The notes under the pieces: generated by a model | Databases searched by the model: none | Told to the model about the DNA's origin: nothing | Seen by the model: the letters and a program-made list of their open reading frames with translations, nothing else | Program-made: the position numbers and the translations under genes | Assembly (NCBI RefSeq): GCF_042662125.1 | Contig: NZ_JBHSXL010000002.1 | Coordinates: forward strand, 248,001 to 312,000 | Direction of reading: 5' to 3' | DNA from: Halopenitus salinus | GTDB lineage: Archaea; Halobacteriota; Halobacteria; Halobacteriales; Haloferacaceae | Length of the DNA stretch: 64,000 nt | Shown here: piece by piece, positions 22,801-32,426 of the stretch | Layout of the letters: every line of letters begins with the position of its first letter | How positions within the stretch are numbered: position 1 is the stretch's first letter

Positions 22801-25590
22801 TCACGATTCGGTTAGCAGCTGTCGAAGGACGTAGTGTAGGATGCCGCCGTGTTCGATGTATCGCACCCCGGCAGGTGTGCCCACCTGGGCCGTCACCGGG
22901 AACTCAACCGACGACCCGTCCGACCGCTCCGCAGTCACCGTCAACTCGGCCATCGGCTCCAACTCGTCGTCCAACCCGTAGATCGTGTAGACCTCTGACC
23001 CGTCCAATCCAAGCGCCTCCCAGGAGTCACCGTCCTGGAACTGCAACGGCAACACACCCATTCCGACGAGATTGTCCCGATAGATGCGCTCGTAGCTTTC
23101 CGCGATGGTCGCACGAACACCGAGAAGGTCGGTCCCCTTCGCCGCCCAGTCACGGCTCGACCCAGTCCCGAACTCCTCGCCCGCCATCACGACGAGTGGA
23201 GTTCCCTCCTCGCGGTACCGCTGGCTGGCCTCGAACACGGTCGTCTGCTCACCAGTCGGATGGTGGATGGTGTACCCGCCCTCGACGTCGTCGAGCATCT
23301 GATTCTCGATGCGGACGTTGGCGAACGTGCCTCGCATCATCACCTCGTGGTTACCCCGGCGGGCACCGTACGTGTTGAACTCGTGGGGCTCGACACCGTG
23401 GTCCATCAGCCACTGGCCGGCCGGCTGATCCGTCCCGAACGGCCCGGCAGGACTGATGTGGTCAGTCGTAACCGTGTCACCCAGCGTTAGCAGACACCGT
23501 GCATCCTCGACGTTAGAGACGCTGGGTTTCTCCAGCGGGAAATCTTTGAAGAACGGCGGCTCCCGGATGTATGTCGAGTCCTCGTCCCACTCGTAGACCT
23601 CGCCCGTCGGGGCCTCCAGCGCGTCCCATCGCTCGTCGCCTTCGAACACTTCGGCGTACTTCTCCTCGAACATCGACGGGTCGACGAAGTCGTGGACGGC
23701 TTCGTGGATCTCGTCGCTGTCTGGCCAGAGGTCCGCCAGATAGACCGGGTTGCCGTCCTCGTCGTACCCCAGCGGGTCCTGCTCCAGATCGATGTCCATC
23801 CGCCCAGCGAGCCCGTACGCCACCACCAGCGGCGGGCTGGCGAGGTAGTTCGCGCGCACTTTTGGATGGATGCGCGCCTCGAAGTTCCGATTCCCGGAGA
23901 GTACGCTCGTCGTCCAGAGGTCGTGTTCGTCGATAGCGGTCTCGATCGGCTCCGGGAGCGGCCCTGCGTTCCCGATGCAGGTCGTACAGCCGTAGCCCAC
24001 GACGTTGTAACCCAGGTCTTCGAGGTATGGCAACAGCCCCGATGCTTCGAGGTACTGGGTGACGACGCGGCTGCCGGGCGCGAGGCTTGTCTTAACGTAG
24101 TCCGGGACGTCGAGGCCACGCTCGACGGCGTTTTTCGCCAGGAGCCCGGCTGCCAGCATCACGGAGGGATTCGACGTGTTGGTACAGCTGGTGATGGCGC
24201 TAACGACGACGCTCCCGTGCCCGATTTCGACGTCGTTGCCGTCGATATTCACGGAGGCGCGCTTCGTGAGAGGGTCGAGGTCGGGGCGGTCTCGACCGGT
24301 GTCCACGACCGCCTTGCCGCCGTCGGTCTGCCCCATCGATTGGTCGCTCTCACCGAGCCACCGGGCCAGCGCCTCCTCGTCAGCGTCGTCGAGTTCGTCC
24401 TCGAACTCGCCGTGGAGTAATTCCCGGAAGTGGGTTCGCATGTCACCCATCTCGACGCGGGACTGGGGTTTCTTGGGGCCGGCGAGACTCGGCGTCACGG
24501 TCGAGAGGTCCAGTTCGACCGTCTCGGTGTACTCGGGGTTCTGCTCACCGAACAGCCCCTGGGCGTCCAGATACTTTCGGACGAGCTCGATGTGGTCCTC
24601 GTCGCGGCCCGTCAGTTCGAGGTAGTCCAAGGTGGCCTCGTCGACGGGGAACATGCTGATGGTCGAGCCCTGCTCGGGCGCCATATTCGCGATTGTCGCC
24701 CGATCAGGAACAGTCAGCGTCTCCACGGCGGGCCCATAGAACTCAACGAATCGATCGACAACACCGACATCCCGCAGCAGTTCGGTGACGTGCAGTACGA
24801 GGTCAGTCGCCGTCGCACCCTCGGGGAGTTCACCTGTGAGTTTCACGCCGACAACCTCGGGGAGGTTCATCGTGATGGGCTGGCCGAGCATCGCGGCTTC
24901 GGCTTCAATACCGCCGACGCCCCAGCCGACGACGCCGATGCCACCAATCATCGGCGTGTGGCTGTCGGTCCCGACGAGGGTGTCTGGGAACAGCCAGTTC
25001 TCGCCGTTCTGCTCGCGTTCGTGGACGACTTGCCCGAGATACTCCAGATTCACCTGGTGGACGATACCCGTCCCTGGCGGCACGACACTGAAGTCGTCGA
25101 AGGCGTTTTGCGCCCACTTCAGCGCCCGGTACCGTTCGCTGTTGCGCTCGTATTCGAGTTCGACGTTCTTCTCGTAGGCGTCCTCGTTGCCGAAGTAGTC
25201 CACTTGGACGCTGTGGTCGATGACCAGGTCGATGGGGACTTCGGGTTCGACGAGGGTTGGGTCGCGGTCCTTGCGTTCGACGGCCGATCGGAGTGCCGCG
25301 AGGTCTACAACGGCGGGGACGCCGGTGAGGTCCTGGAGGATAACCCGGGACGGCTGGAACGGGATGTCGGCGTCGGGAACGTCCGGTTGCCAGCCAGCGA
25401 GGGCCCGGATGTCGTCCTCGGTAATGTCCTCCCCGTCGGCGTTACGGAGGACGGATTCAAGCATAACACGGATACTGACCGGGAGTTTGTCAAGTTCACA
25501 GAGGCCTTCCTCTTCGAGGACGGTGAGGTCGGCCATTTTGTAGGTCGTTCCATCGGCTTCGAACTCGCGGATCGCATTGAAAGGGTTCAT
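22801..25590 (-). CDS. acnA: Aconitate hydratase AcnA
   Basis: 929 residues from ATG 25590, full length for the AcnA/IRP family. It interconverts citrate and isocitrate in the TCA cycle using a 4Fe-4S cluster. Cluster ligands are visible in AITSCTNTSNPS and VGYGCTTCIGNAGP, and substrate-binding motifs in GTDSHTPMIGGIG and EFGTGSSRDWAAKG near the C-terminal swivel domain. No truncation or frameshift seen. It is monocistronic, without the backbone hairpin element, and lies between element genes and a metal ATPase. Oxygen- and metal-sensitive aconitase beside metal resistance genes may provide a spare copy under stress (inference). Confidence 0.95.
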   Translation of the reverse strand: MNPFNAIREFEADGTTYKMADLTVLEEEGLCELDKLPVSIRVMLESVLRNADGEDITEDDIRALAGWQPDVPDADIPFQPSRVILQDLTGVPAVVDLAALRSAVERKDRDPTLVEPEVPIDLVIDHSVQVDYFGNEDAYEKNVELEYERNSERYRALKWAQNAFDDFSVVPPGTGIVHQVNLEYLGQVVHEREQNGENWLFPDTLVGTDSHTPMIGGIGVVGWGVGGIEAEAAMLGQPITMNLPEVVGVKLTGELPEGATATDLVLHVTELLRDVGVVDRFVEFYGPAVETLTVPDRATIANMAPEQGSTISMFPVDEATLDYLELTGRDEDHIELVRKYLDAQGLFGEQNPEYTETVELDLSTVTPSLAGPKKPQSRVEMGDMRTHFRELLHGEFEDELDDADEEALARWLGESDQSMGQTDGGKAVVDTGRDRPDLDPLTKRASVNIDGNDVEIGHGSVVVSAITSCTNTSNPSVMLAAGLLAKNAVERGLDVPDYVKTSLAPGSRVVTQYLEASGLLPYLEDLGYNVVGYGCTTCIGNAGPLPEPIETAIDEHDLWTTSVLSGNRNFEARIHPKVRANYLASPPLVVAYGLAGRMDIDLEQDPLGYDEDGNPVYLADLWPDSDEIHEAVHDFVDPSMFEEKYAEVFEGDERWDALEAPTGEVYEWDEDSTYIREPPFFKDFPLEKPSVSNVEDARCLLTLGDTVTTDHISPAGPFGTDQPAGQWLMDHGVEPHEFNTYGARRGNHEVMMRGTFANVRIENQMLDDVEGGYTIHHPTGEQTTVFEASQRYREEGTPLVVMAGEEFGTGSSRDWAAKGTDLLGVRATIAESYERIYRDNLVGMGVLPLQFQDGDSWEALGLDGSEVYTIYGLDDELEPMAELTVTAERSDGSSVEFPVTAQVGTPAGVRYIEHGGILHYVLRQLLTES

Positions 25591-25776
25591 TATTGTGGAA
25601 GATTTCAAACGGAGTAACCTTATTCTTGTTCCCGTTCTCGGGAGACGGGATTCGAGCAGTTCGACGTGTTCGTTGGACCTGCCCGAAGGGGTTCAGAGAG
25701 CTCGTTGCTCTCGTGTTCGACGAGTGACACAGTTCTGCATAAGGTGGCACTGTCTTTCTCGCTAGTCTTCATGGGT

Positions 25777-28167
25777 TCATACACCCATTTCTTGGCCAGT
25801 CTTACCGTCCATGCGTTCAGGCGCGATTCGCGACAACCGCATCGCGTTCCCGGTGACACCGAGGCTCATCCCCATATCACCGACAACGACCGCCAACGCA
25901 ACGCTGACCAGACCCAGCGGCACGCCCAGCGCCAGCAGGAGCTTTACGCCGAGGCTCGCCCAGATGTTCTGCCGGATCACGCCGTTGGCCGTACGCGACA
26001 GGTCGTACAGGTACGGGAGCTTCCCGACATCGTCGCCCATCAACGCAATATCGGCCGTCTCAAGAGCGGTGTCGGTGCCGGCTGCGCCCATCGCGATGCC
26101 GACCTCCGCGGTGGCGAGCGCGGGCGCGTCGTTGATGCCGTCACCGACCATCGCGACCTCACCGTACTCTGCCTGTAATTTCTCGACAGCGTCGACCTTC
26201 TCGTCGGGCAGGAGTTCTGCGCGATACTCATCGACACCGACCTGCTCGGCGATAGCGCGGGCAGTTCCCTCGTTGTCGCCGGTCAACATTACCACGCGCT
26301 TGACGCCCAACTCGTGCAGGCGTTCGACGGCCCGCTTTGAGGCCGGGCGCACCTCGTCGGCGATGGCGATCGCACCCAGCAGTTCCGACTTCGTCCCGAC
26401 GATAACGACCGTCTTGCCCTCCCGCTCCAGCGCGGAGAGGGCATGTTCGGCGAACGCGCCGGCGTCGGACTCGGCTGCCTCTTCCGCCATGACACCGCCG
26501 TCCGTCTCGCGGCGTGCCCGAGCGAGGTCGAAGCCGAGCTCCTCGAAGAGCGCGGGCTTGCCCGCATAGTACGTCTTGCCGTCGATCTCGCCGCGGATGC
26601 CCCTCCCGGTGAGGCTCTCGAAGCCAGTCGGGTCGGGCAGGTTGCCTACGCCTGCCTCCTCCGCCCGGGCGAGAATCGCCGTAGCGATGGGATGCTCACT
26701 GCGCCGCTCCAGCCCGGCGGCGCGACGGAGCAGATCGTCCTCCGTGGTGTCACCCACCGGAACGACGTCGGTGACGGCGAGTTCGCCCTTGGTGAGCGTC
26801 CCGGTCTTGTCGACGGCGACGGCGTCGACCTCGCCCATCGCTTCTAGGTAGTTTCCGCCCTTGATCAGGACGCCGTTCTTCGCGGCGCTCGTGATGCCCG
26901 ACACCACCGAAACGGGTGTGGAGATGACGAACGCACACGGGCAGGCGATCACCAGCAGCGTGAGCCCGCGGATGAACCATGACTGCCAGTCGCCCGCGAA
27001 GGTGAACCCGTAGCCGGCTAGGTCCACCGACACCGGGTCGGCAATGACCAGCGGCGGGATGGCGGCGGTCAGGATTGCCAGCGCGACGACGAGAGGCGTG
27101 TAGTAGCCCGAGAAGCGGTCGACGAACTGCTCAGACTCGGTTTTCTTCGCCTGTGCACCCTGTACCATCTCGATGATGCGCGAGAGCGTCGAATCGCCAG
27201 CGGTCGAGGTAACCTCTACCTCGAGGTACCCCTCTTCGTTGATCGCGCCGGCGTAGACCTCGTCACCGGTAGCCTTGTCGACGGGGACACTCTCGCCCGT
27301 AATCGGCGACTGGTCGACTGCACTCTCGCCGTCGATGACCGTCCCGTCGAGCGGAATCTTGTCGCCGGGGCGGACGACGACGGTCTCGCCAACGTCGACC
27401 TCCTCGGCGGGAACGGTCACTTCCTCACCATCGCGACGGACGGTCGCCTCGTCGGGCGAGAGTTCCATCAGCTCGCGCAGGGAGTCCCGTGCCCTGTCCA
27501 TCGCATAGTCCTCGAGCAGTTCGGCGATGCTGAACAGGACGGCCAGCGTGGCGGCCTCGACGAAGTAGCCGATACCGGTCGCCGCGATGATCGCCGTCCC
27601 CATCAGCAGGTCGATGTCCAGACTTCGGTTCTTCGCGGAGTAGTACCCGCTACGGACGACCGGGATGCCACTGGCCGCGACGGCGCCGAGGAACAGAACA
27701 TCTGCGATATGGAGCGGGTACTCGAGGACGCTCGCCACTGTGACGTTCTGCCCGGTGAGGAGGAACTCGAAGAGGAGACCGAGCGTGACGAACGCCGCGC
27801 CGAGCCACATCTTCTTCGCGCGGGGACTCGTCCAGACCTCCGACGGTGGCGCGATGTCGACGCCATTGCCCGACTCCTCTCGCTTATCGCTCTCGGCGTC
27901 CGAACCTCCGACGACCTCATAGCCGGCACCTTCGATCGCTTGGACCACGTCGGATTCGCTGATTCGGTCAGGGTCGTACGTAACAGTCGCCGTGCCGGTG
28001 GTCGGCTGGAGCGTCGCGTCGACGACGCCGTCGACGCGCTGGAGGCTCTTGTCGACCTTCTGGGCGCAGGAGGGACAGTCCATCTCGGGGACGGTGAAGC
28101 GGGCGGTCAACTCCTGTCGCTGCCCGCCCCCGCTCGCCTGTCCCGCTATATTCGGATTCTCTGTCAT
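25777..28167 (-). CDS. P1B-type heavy-metal ATPase, ZntA/CadA-like (Zn/Cd/Pb export)
   Basis: 796 residues from ATG 28167. An N-terminal HMA domain has MDCPSC. Membrane motif CPCAFVISTPV and the pair LGVKLLLALGVP ... VVVGDMGMSL match the P1B-2 subgroup that exports Zn(II), Cd(II) and Pb(II). Catalytic DKTGTLTKG, SEHPIA and GDGINDAPAL are intact. P1B-2 pumps can also move Hg(II), so it may help the mercury island 18 kb away (inference). The upstream HTH_10 gene is on the same strand, and a perfect palindrome lies in the 60-bp gap, so control by a local regulator is likely. Confidence 0.93.
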   Translation of the reverse strand: MTENPNIAGQASGGGQRQELTARFTVPEMDCPSCAQKVDKSLQRVDGVVDATLQPTTGTATVTYDPDRISESDVVQAIEGAGYEVVGGSDAESDKREESGNGVDIAPPSEVWTSPRAKKMWLGAAFVTLGLLFEFLLTGQNVTVASVLEYPLHIADVLFLGAVAASGIPVVRSGYYSAKNRSLDIDLLMGTAIIAATGIGYFVEAATLAVLFSIAELLEDYAMDRARDSLRELMELSPDEATVRRDGEEVTVPAEEVDVGETVVVRPGDKIPLDGTVIDGESAVDQSPITGESVPVDKATGDEVYAGAINEEGYLEVEVTSTAGDSTLSRIIEMVQGAQAKKTESEQFVDRFSGYYTPLVVALAILTAAIPPLVIADPVSVDLAGYGFTFAGDWQSWFIRGLTLLVIACPCAFVISTPVSVVSGITSAAKNGVLIKGGNYLEAMGEVDAVAVDKTGTLTKGELAVTDVVPVGDTTEDDLLRRAAGLERRSEHPIATAILARAEEAGVGNLPDPTGFESLTGRGIRGEIDGKTYYAGKPALFEELGFDLARARRETDGGVMAEEAAESDAGAFAEHALSALEREGKTVVIVGTKSELLGAIAIADEVRPASKRAVERLHELGVKRVVMLTGDNEGTARAIAEQVGVDEYRAELLPDEKVDAVEKLQAEYGEVAMVGDGINDAPALATAEVGIAMGAAGTDTALETADIALMGDDVGKLPYLYDLSRTANGVIRQNIWASLGVKLLLALGVPLGLVSVALAVVVGDMGMSLGVTGNAMRLSRIAPERMDGKTGQEMGV

Positions 28168-28204
28168 CACTTCACGGTAGGAGCGGGAGTTCGATAGGTC
28201 TTTA

Positions 28205-28218
28205 TTGGAATATTCCAA
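28205..28218. promoter_or_regulatory. 14-bp palindrome in the ATPase promoter
   Basis: ttggaatattccaa lies 38 bp upstream of the ATPase start and 10 bp after the regulator stop; aataaag beside it on the coding strand is a possible TATA box. A perfect palindrome at this place is a good operator candidate. Confidence 0.55.
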
Positions 28219-28227
28219 CTACTGGCG

Positions 28228-28977
28228 TCAGTGTGATGCCAGCCGTTCTTCAGCTACCCGCTCGCCGGCGACATGTTGCTTCGCCAAATGTTCTTCCGCC
28301 CGACGGAGTCGGTAGGTGAGTGTTGACCGTGGCACGTCGAGATGCCCGGCGAGCTCGCCGACGTCGACCTCGCGGGGCGACTCGTAATAGCCGTGTTCAA
28401 CCGCAGCCTGAAGAGCGGCCTCTTGGGCTGGCGGTAGGCCGCTCGGTGTCCCGTCGCGTCCCCCAGCTGATGTTGTTGTGTCCGCTGTGCGGAGCATCTC
28501 CATTTGTGCACACTCCCCCACGGCGACTTCGAGAGCGTCGAAGAACGCCGCCACGTCACCATCGCCGGAGTGGATGAGTCGCCACGTGTAGTGGCGCCCC
28601 TCGTGACGGGTCTCGAACAAGACGCCGTCGCCGAGGTGGTCGCGAGCGATATGGGGAACTGAGGCGCAGGTCGGAGTGCGCTCCCAGTCGGAGTAGAGGA
28701 TGAGCGTGTCGTCCGTCCGATCCAGCACACGAGTCGTCTGTGTGGCGCCACAGTCCTCGGTGGCGAGACAGTCAGCGTAGTAGTCGCCGGTGAGAAAGGC
28801 GTCCTCGATGGCGTCGAGCGCCTCAGGAGTTCCGGTGGCGTGGTCGACCCGCCAGAGACGCTCGGCAGTGGCGTGCAGCGAGAGCGAGCGGACACGGGCG
28901 TCGGGGTGGTCGGCGAGGGCGTCCGCCACCCGGTTACAGCCCGGCTCGTATTCGAGGGCGAAGACGAGTTCGCGCAT
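28228..28977 (-). CDS. HTH_10 (bacterio-opsin activator type) regulator, probably of the metal ATPase
   Basis: 249 residues from ATG 28977. The C-terminal ~60 residues are HTH_10: LPPAQEAALQAAVEHGYYES, then VDVGELAGHLDVPRSTLTYR and LRRAEEHL. The N-terminal sensor region contains four cysteines/histidines that could sense metal (YADCLATEDCG, TPTCASVPH, GECAQM). It ends 61 bp before the ATPase gene on the same strand. Metal-responsive control of that pump is the simplest role, but position is the only support. Confidence 0.78.
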   Translation of the reverse strand: MRELVFALEYEPGCNRVADALADHPDARVRSLSLHATAERLWRVDHATGTPEALDAIEDAFLTGDYYADCLATEDCGATQTTRVLDRTDDTLILYSDWERTPTCASVPHIARDHLGDGVLFETRHEGRHYTWRLIHSGDGDVAAFFDALEVAVGECAQMEMLRTADTTTSAGGRDGTPSGLPPAQEAALQAAVEHGYYESPREVDVGELAGHLDVPRSTLTYRLRRAEEHLAKQHVAGERVAEERLASH

Positions 28978-29038
28978 ACCCTGTGTACGGCCTCCTACGA
29001 CATAACCCATGGCCCGGGGCGATGTCTACTGGCGGGTA

Positions 29039-29323
29039 TCAGATCACGTCGTCCGGGTCGTGGACCTCCTGCATTCGCTGCGCTTCGGCCGCGTATTGTT
29101 CCTGGAGGTCGGGGTCATCGACCGTGCCGAGATTGTCGGGTTCAGCGTCGACTGCTGCCGTCGTATCTCGGACGTCGGTGAATGAGGTTAGTGCTCGTTC
29201 CTTCCGATAGTACTGTTCGCCATCGGGTGTTGCGTAGGTGAGGATGATCAGATTCTGTTCGTCATCGGAGTACGTCCGCTCGACAAGCCAAACACGAACA
29301 CCGTCTTTAGGCTGATTTGACAT
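29039..29323 (-). CDS. Small hypothetical haloarchaeal protein
   Basis: 94 residues from ATG 29323. The N-terminal half is beta-rich (VRVWLVERTYSDDEQNLIIL, YATPDGEQYYRKERA) and the C-terminus is an acidic helix. It appears to be a compact folded protein but I recognise no family. It follows the DUF6735 gene by 37 bp on the same strand and so may share its transcript. Confidence 0.55.
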   Translation of the reverse strand: MSNQPKDGVRVWLVERTYSDDEQNLIILTYATPDGEQYYRKERALTSFTDVRDTTAAVDAEPDNLGTVDDPDLQEQYAAEAQRMQEVHDPDDVI

Positions 29324-29360
29324 ACTTGGGTGTTTCCCGGGATCCACTAAGGAAGTGGTG

Positions 29361-30023
29361 TTACGGCTTGCTGAGACTCGCCTTCTCGAAGGGTAATTCT
29401 CCGGTCGGAATGAGCAGCTCCTGTCGGTCCCCGACCCGCTCAGCGAGCTTCCGTTTCAGGTACTGTCTCGCCGTCGACGGCGTGAAGACGCCCTTGTCGA
29501 GCATGTCGCCGACGACGTCTTTGAGGGCTGCGAACTGGCCCTGCAGGTGGCCGTCGCCGACCGGCTCGCCGTCGTACCAGCGCACCGTCGCGAGCGCGCC
29601 GTTCCCGACTGTTTCTCCCTGCTCGACCGTCTCTGAGTCGTACTGGAGGCCGAACCACAGCGTCCGATAGGCGGTCACCTCGAACGTCGTCGACACCACG
29701 AAGAACGCCTCGTGGTGGAGGTAGTCGAGATGGTCAGCGACGATCTCGTCGAGGGTGAGCCCGGTGGCGCGGGGCTTCGGTTCGACGACCGTCGACGGTC
29801 GATCCTCGCCGGCGAGGTAGCCGTCGACCGCATCTGCCTCGAGGCCATCGGCCAGTTCCGCCAGCAGCTGTTTCGCCCACTTGGAGTCGGTGTCGTCACC
29901 ACCGAACGGCGATTCAGCCGAAATTCGGCGCTTGAGCTTGAGGTTCGCTGCGCCCCAATGGCTGTAGTGGAGCGTGTACTGTCCGTCTGTGCGTTCGTAC
30001 GCAACGAGTGCGCGGTGTCCCAT
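29361..30023 (-). CDS. DUF6735-family haloarchaeal protein
   Basis: 220 residues. The N-terminus MGHRALVAYERTDGQYTLHY then SHWGAANLKLKRRI is characteristic of DUF6735, carried by many haloarchaeal plasmids and integrated elements; function unknown. GAGGTGAT seven bases before ATG 30023 is a near-perfect Shine-Dalgarno, so this mRNA has a leader. A hairpin element ends 38 bp upstream, between TATA-like box and Shine-Dalgarno. Confidence 0.75.
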   Translation of the reverse strand: MGHRALVAYERTDGQYTLHYSHWGAANLKLKRRISAESPFGGDDTDSKWAKQLLAELADGLEADAVDGYLAGEDRPSTVVEPKPRATGLTLDEIVADHLDYLHHEAFFVVSTTFEVTAYRTLWFGLQYDSETVEQGETVGNGALATVRWYDGEPVGDGHLQGQFAALKDVVGDMLDKGVFTPSTARQYLKRKLAERVGDRQELLIPTGELPFEKASLSKP

Positions 30024-30060
30024 CGAGCAATCACCTCACGGGGCGACCGCGACTGGATCG

Positions 30061-30089
30061 CCCCGCACCCCTCTCGGGGGACGAACAAC
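30061..30089 (-). promoter_or_regulatory. Backbone hairpin promoter element, copy H (DUF6735)
   Basis: Arms cccc (30061-30064) and gggg (30077-30080), loop coding CGAGAGGGGTGCG, upstream GTTGTTCGT. The following Shine-Dalgarno (GAGGTGAT) shows that here the element is followed by a translated leader. Confidence 0.62.
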
Positions 30090-30244
30090 GCTACCAATAG
30101 TTGCTATCGAGGCTTCTTTATTCGGGATGAGTAGTGAAATTGGGGCGGCTAAATCGGCGAGTGGATCTATGAACTAAATATGGAAGCTCCTGCAAGTTAT
30201 CTTCTTAAAGAATCATCGAGTATGAAGTGGATACTACACACAGT

Positions 30245-31465
30245 TTATGGTTCTCTCCAGTATCTCCAGAGAAGAGGTAAATCACTTAGATAAAATAATT
30301 TGGCGATTTTACGAATATTTCCGTCGTTGATCGCTGAGAGGGAGTCCTTACTGAGCTCGTTCAGATCCTTCATAAATTGATCGTACCGTTCATTTGATGC
30401 GAGATACAGTAGCCTGGTCATCATCTGACGACGATTTTGTCGGGGGGCGACTTGCTCGTGCCAGAGGTCATCGTAGACTGCCATCGCTTCCGAAGACGTA
30501 TCCACTGTACCAGTAAGACAACGGTCGGCGGTCACCGCCGCTGCACGAGCTGATTTCATACACTTGTACACACCCTCACCCCATACAGGATCAACCGATG
30601 GGACTGTATCGCCAATTGCCATAAATGACGAAGTACTCATCGCTCCCGGCGGTTGAATGTGAGCTGAGCCACGAACCTGCGTATCCGAGACACGTTTGGC
30701 GTTTTCAAAGCGTGGATCCGTTTCAAGCCAATATTCGAGGAAACCGTCCACAGTTCGATCCTCAGTGGCGTGCTCCCGATACCGCTTGTTTTGAATGAAA
30801 CAGACACCGACTTTTGCTGTGTCTCCACCAGTGTGGAAAATCCAAGAATATCCTCCTGGGGCGTATTCGTGGTTTAGCTGTAGCATCATCGCGTCAGCAA
30901 GATCGGCATACCCAGGATGATCGAGATTGATTCCCTCAAATTGATATTCGATACCAATCGCGTGATTTTTGCGCTCTAGATCGACGACATCCAAGCTCTT
31001 GGCTAACGGTGCAGCTGGCCCTGTAGCATCAATAACTATCTCTGCGTAGATCTCCTCGTCACTATTGTATCGGACGCCCACGACATCCCCATTATCGACT
31101 ATTGGATCTCTCACACGGGCGTCAAAACGGTAGTCTGCTCCTTTCCTCCGGCCGTCTTCGACGAGGAACTCTTTGAACTCAGAAAACTCCAGGACGAACC
31201 CCGGCTGATCTCGAACGAGATAGTTGTTAGGAGATTCAATAACAACTGAATCTGTCGCGTGCATGACCACGTCGTCGGGGATACTGAAGGAGGCCATCAT
31301 CGACGCGAACGTACCGCCGGTAGATTTGTTGCTCTGTGCCGGGAACTCATCCTCTGCCTCAGTCTCCAAAACAACTACATCGTAACCACGCTCAGCGAGA
31401 TCTCGTGCACACTGCGCACCTGCTGGGCCTGCACCAGCAATTATCACGTCGTAGCGATCATCCAT
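30245..31465 (-). CDS. FAD-dependent geranylgeranyl reductase-family oxidoreductase
   Basis: 406 residues from ATG 31465. The N-terminal dinucleotide motif VIIAGAGPAGAQCARDLAER and later VIDATGPAAPLAKSL and FMAIGDTVPSVDPVWGEG follow the geranylgeranyl reductase/FixC pattern. Members saturate isoprenoid chains of archaeal lipids or quinones, or act in carotenoid pathways; the substrate here is unknown. Base composition is more AT-rich than the backbone. It is divergent from a TrmB-type gene with 175 bp between starts, suggesting local control. No hairpin element. Confidence 0.8.
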   Translation of the reverse strand: MDDRYDVIIAGAGPAGAQCARDLAERGYDVVVLETEAEDEFPAQSNKSTGGTFASMMASFSIPDDVVMHATDSVVIESPNNYLVRDQPGFVLEFSEFKEFLVEDGRRKGADYRFDARVRDPIVDNGDVVGVRYNSDEEIYAEIVIDATGPAAPLAKSLDVVDLERKNHAIGIEYQFEGINLDHPGYADLADAMMLQLNHEYAPGGYSWIFHTGGDTAKVGVCFIQNKRYREHATEDRTVDGFLEYWLETDPRFENAKRVSDTQVRGSAHIQPPGAMSTSSFMAIGDTVPSVDPVWGEGVYKCMKSARAAAVTADRCLTGTVDTSSEAMAVYDDLWHEQVAPRQNRRQMMTRLLYLASNERYDQFMKDLNELSKDSLSAINDGNIRKIAKLFYLSDLPLLWRYWREP

Positions 31466-31640
31466 TTCTGATGTACAAACTCCCAGAATACAGCCGAAAA
31501 GGTATTGAAACACAGTGCCACTTCTGGTTCGTTTCAACATAGGCCGTCCTATAGTTTCAGCAGTAATTTTCCGCCGACATCGTATGACAACAGGAAACAG
31601 AACAGCACATACAATTCGTTTGGGCATCTAACGGAGTACT
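31466..31640. promoter_or_regulatory. Divergent promoter region between geranylgeranyl reductase and TrmB-type genes
   Basis: A 175-bp AT-richer segment separates the two divergent starts. No perfect palindrome was found by eye. Control by the TrmB-type protein is expected from arrangement only. Confidence 0.4.
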
Positions 31641-32426
31641 ATGTCAGAGCTGGCAGAATTGGGACTCTCAAGTTATGAAGAGAAGGTATATCGGTCACTC
31701 TTAGTGACAGGTGCGGTCACTGCGACTGAACTCTCCGATATTAGCGGCGTTCCGAAAGGCCGTATTTACGATGTGCTCAACAACCTCAAAGCTCGCAAGC
31801 TGATTGAGATCCAGTCAAATGATCCAAAACAGTACGTTGCAGTACAACCCGAGACTGCCGTTGATATCCTTCTAGCTGAGAAGACGCATGAGATGGCTCA
31901 AGAGTGGAACCACCATTTGGAGGCTGCTAAAACGGTCCGTTCGAACCTTTTGCCGACACCACCTACAAAGAGTAGTTTCTGGTGCGGGTCGCTTGGGAGC
32001 GATGAAATGAGTACGGCTCTCCAGCAACATATGCGGTCTGCGGAGAATTCCGTTCATGCAGTCATGGGAACGCCCTATGAGAATTCCACGTGGGAGACAT
32101 TCCAAACTGAAATTGAGGCCTTTTTTGAAGGGGCTAATTCAGGCCTCACAGTCGATTTACTGTTGAGTGAGAAGGTCGTTACCGTACTTCCGGATAGGTT
32201 TCCGAGTTTAATCGACGAACGTTCCGTCGATGTGACTGTAAGAACTATTTCTGATGTCGCTCTCTCTTTCGATGTAATCGATCAGGTAGAGACGACAATT
32301 GACCTCCCACATCCAGTAACTGGTGGCGATCGGATTGGAGTAGTCGGGATTAAAGATTCGAAGGTGGTCGAAGAGTTTGAGAAATGCTTCCAACAACTGT
32401 GGACCAATGCAGACCCTCTCATTTAG
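31641..32426 (+). CDS. TrmB-family transcriptional regulator
   Basis: 261 residues. The N-terminal winged helix is typical of TrmB: LAELGLSSYEEKVYRSLLVT, then ELSDISGVPKGRIYDVLNNL. The rest (DEMSTALQQHMRSAENSVHA and onward) is the phospholipase-D-like or sugar-binding-type effector half. TrmB proteins often sense sugars, but shorter forms regulate other pathways. Divergence from the reductase gene suggests that gene as its target. AT-richer than the backbone, like its neighbour, so the pair was probably gained together. Confidence 0.82.
   Translation: MSELAELGLSSYEEKVYRSLLVTGAVTATELSDISGVPKGRIYDVLNNLKARKLIEIQSNDPKQYVAVQPETAVDILLAEKTHEMAQEWNHHLEAAKTVRSNLLPTPPTKSSFWCGSLGSDEMSTALQQHMRSAENSVHAVMGTPYENSTWETFQTEIEAFFEGANSGLTVDLLLSEKVVTVLPDRFPSLIDERSVDVTVRTISDVALSFDVIDQVETTIDLPHPVTGGDRIGVVGIKDSKVVEEFEKCFQQLWTNADPLI

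Noticed and set aside
24430..25617. 395-codon plus-strand frame opposite aconitase, and 3' neighbours at 22692 and 23692
   Set aside because: Antisense shadow of AcnA, whose motifs are intact along the whole length.
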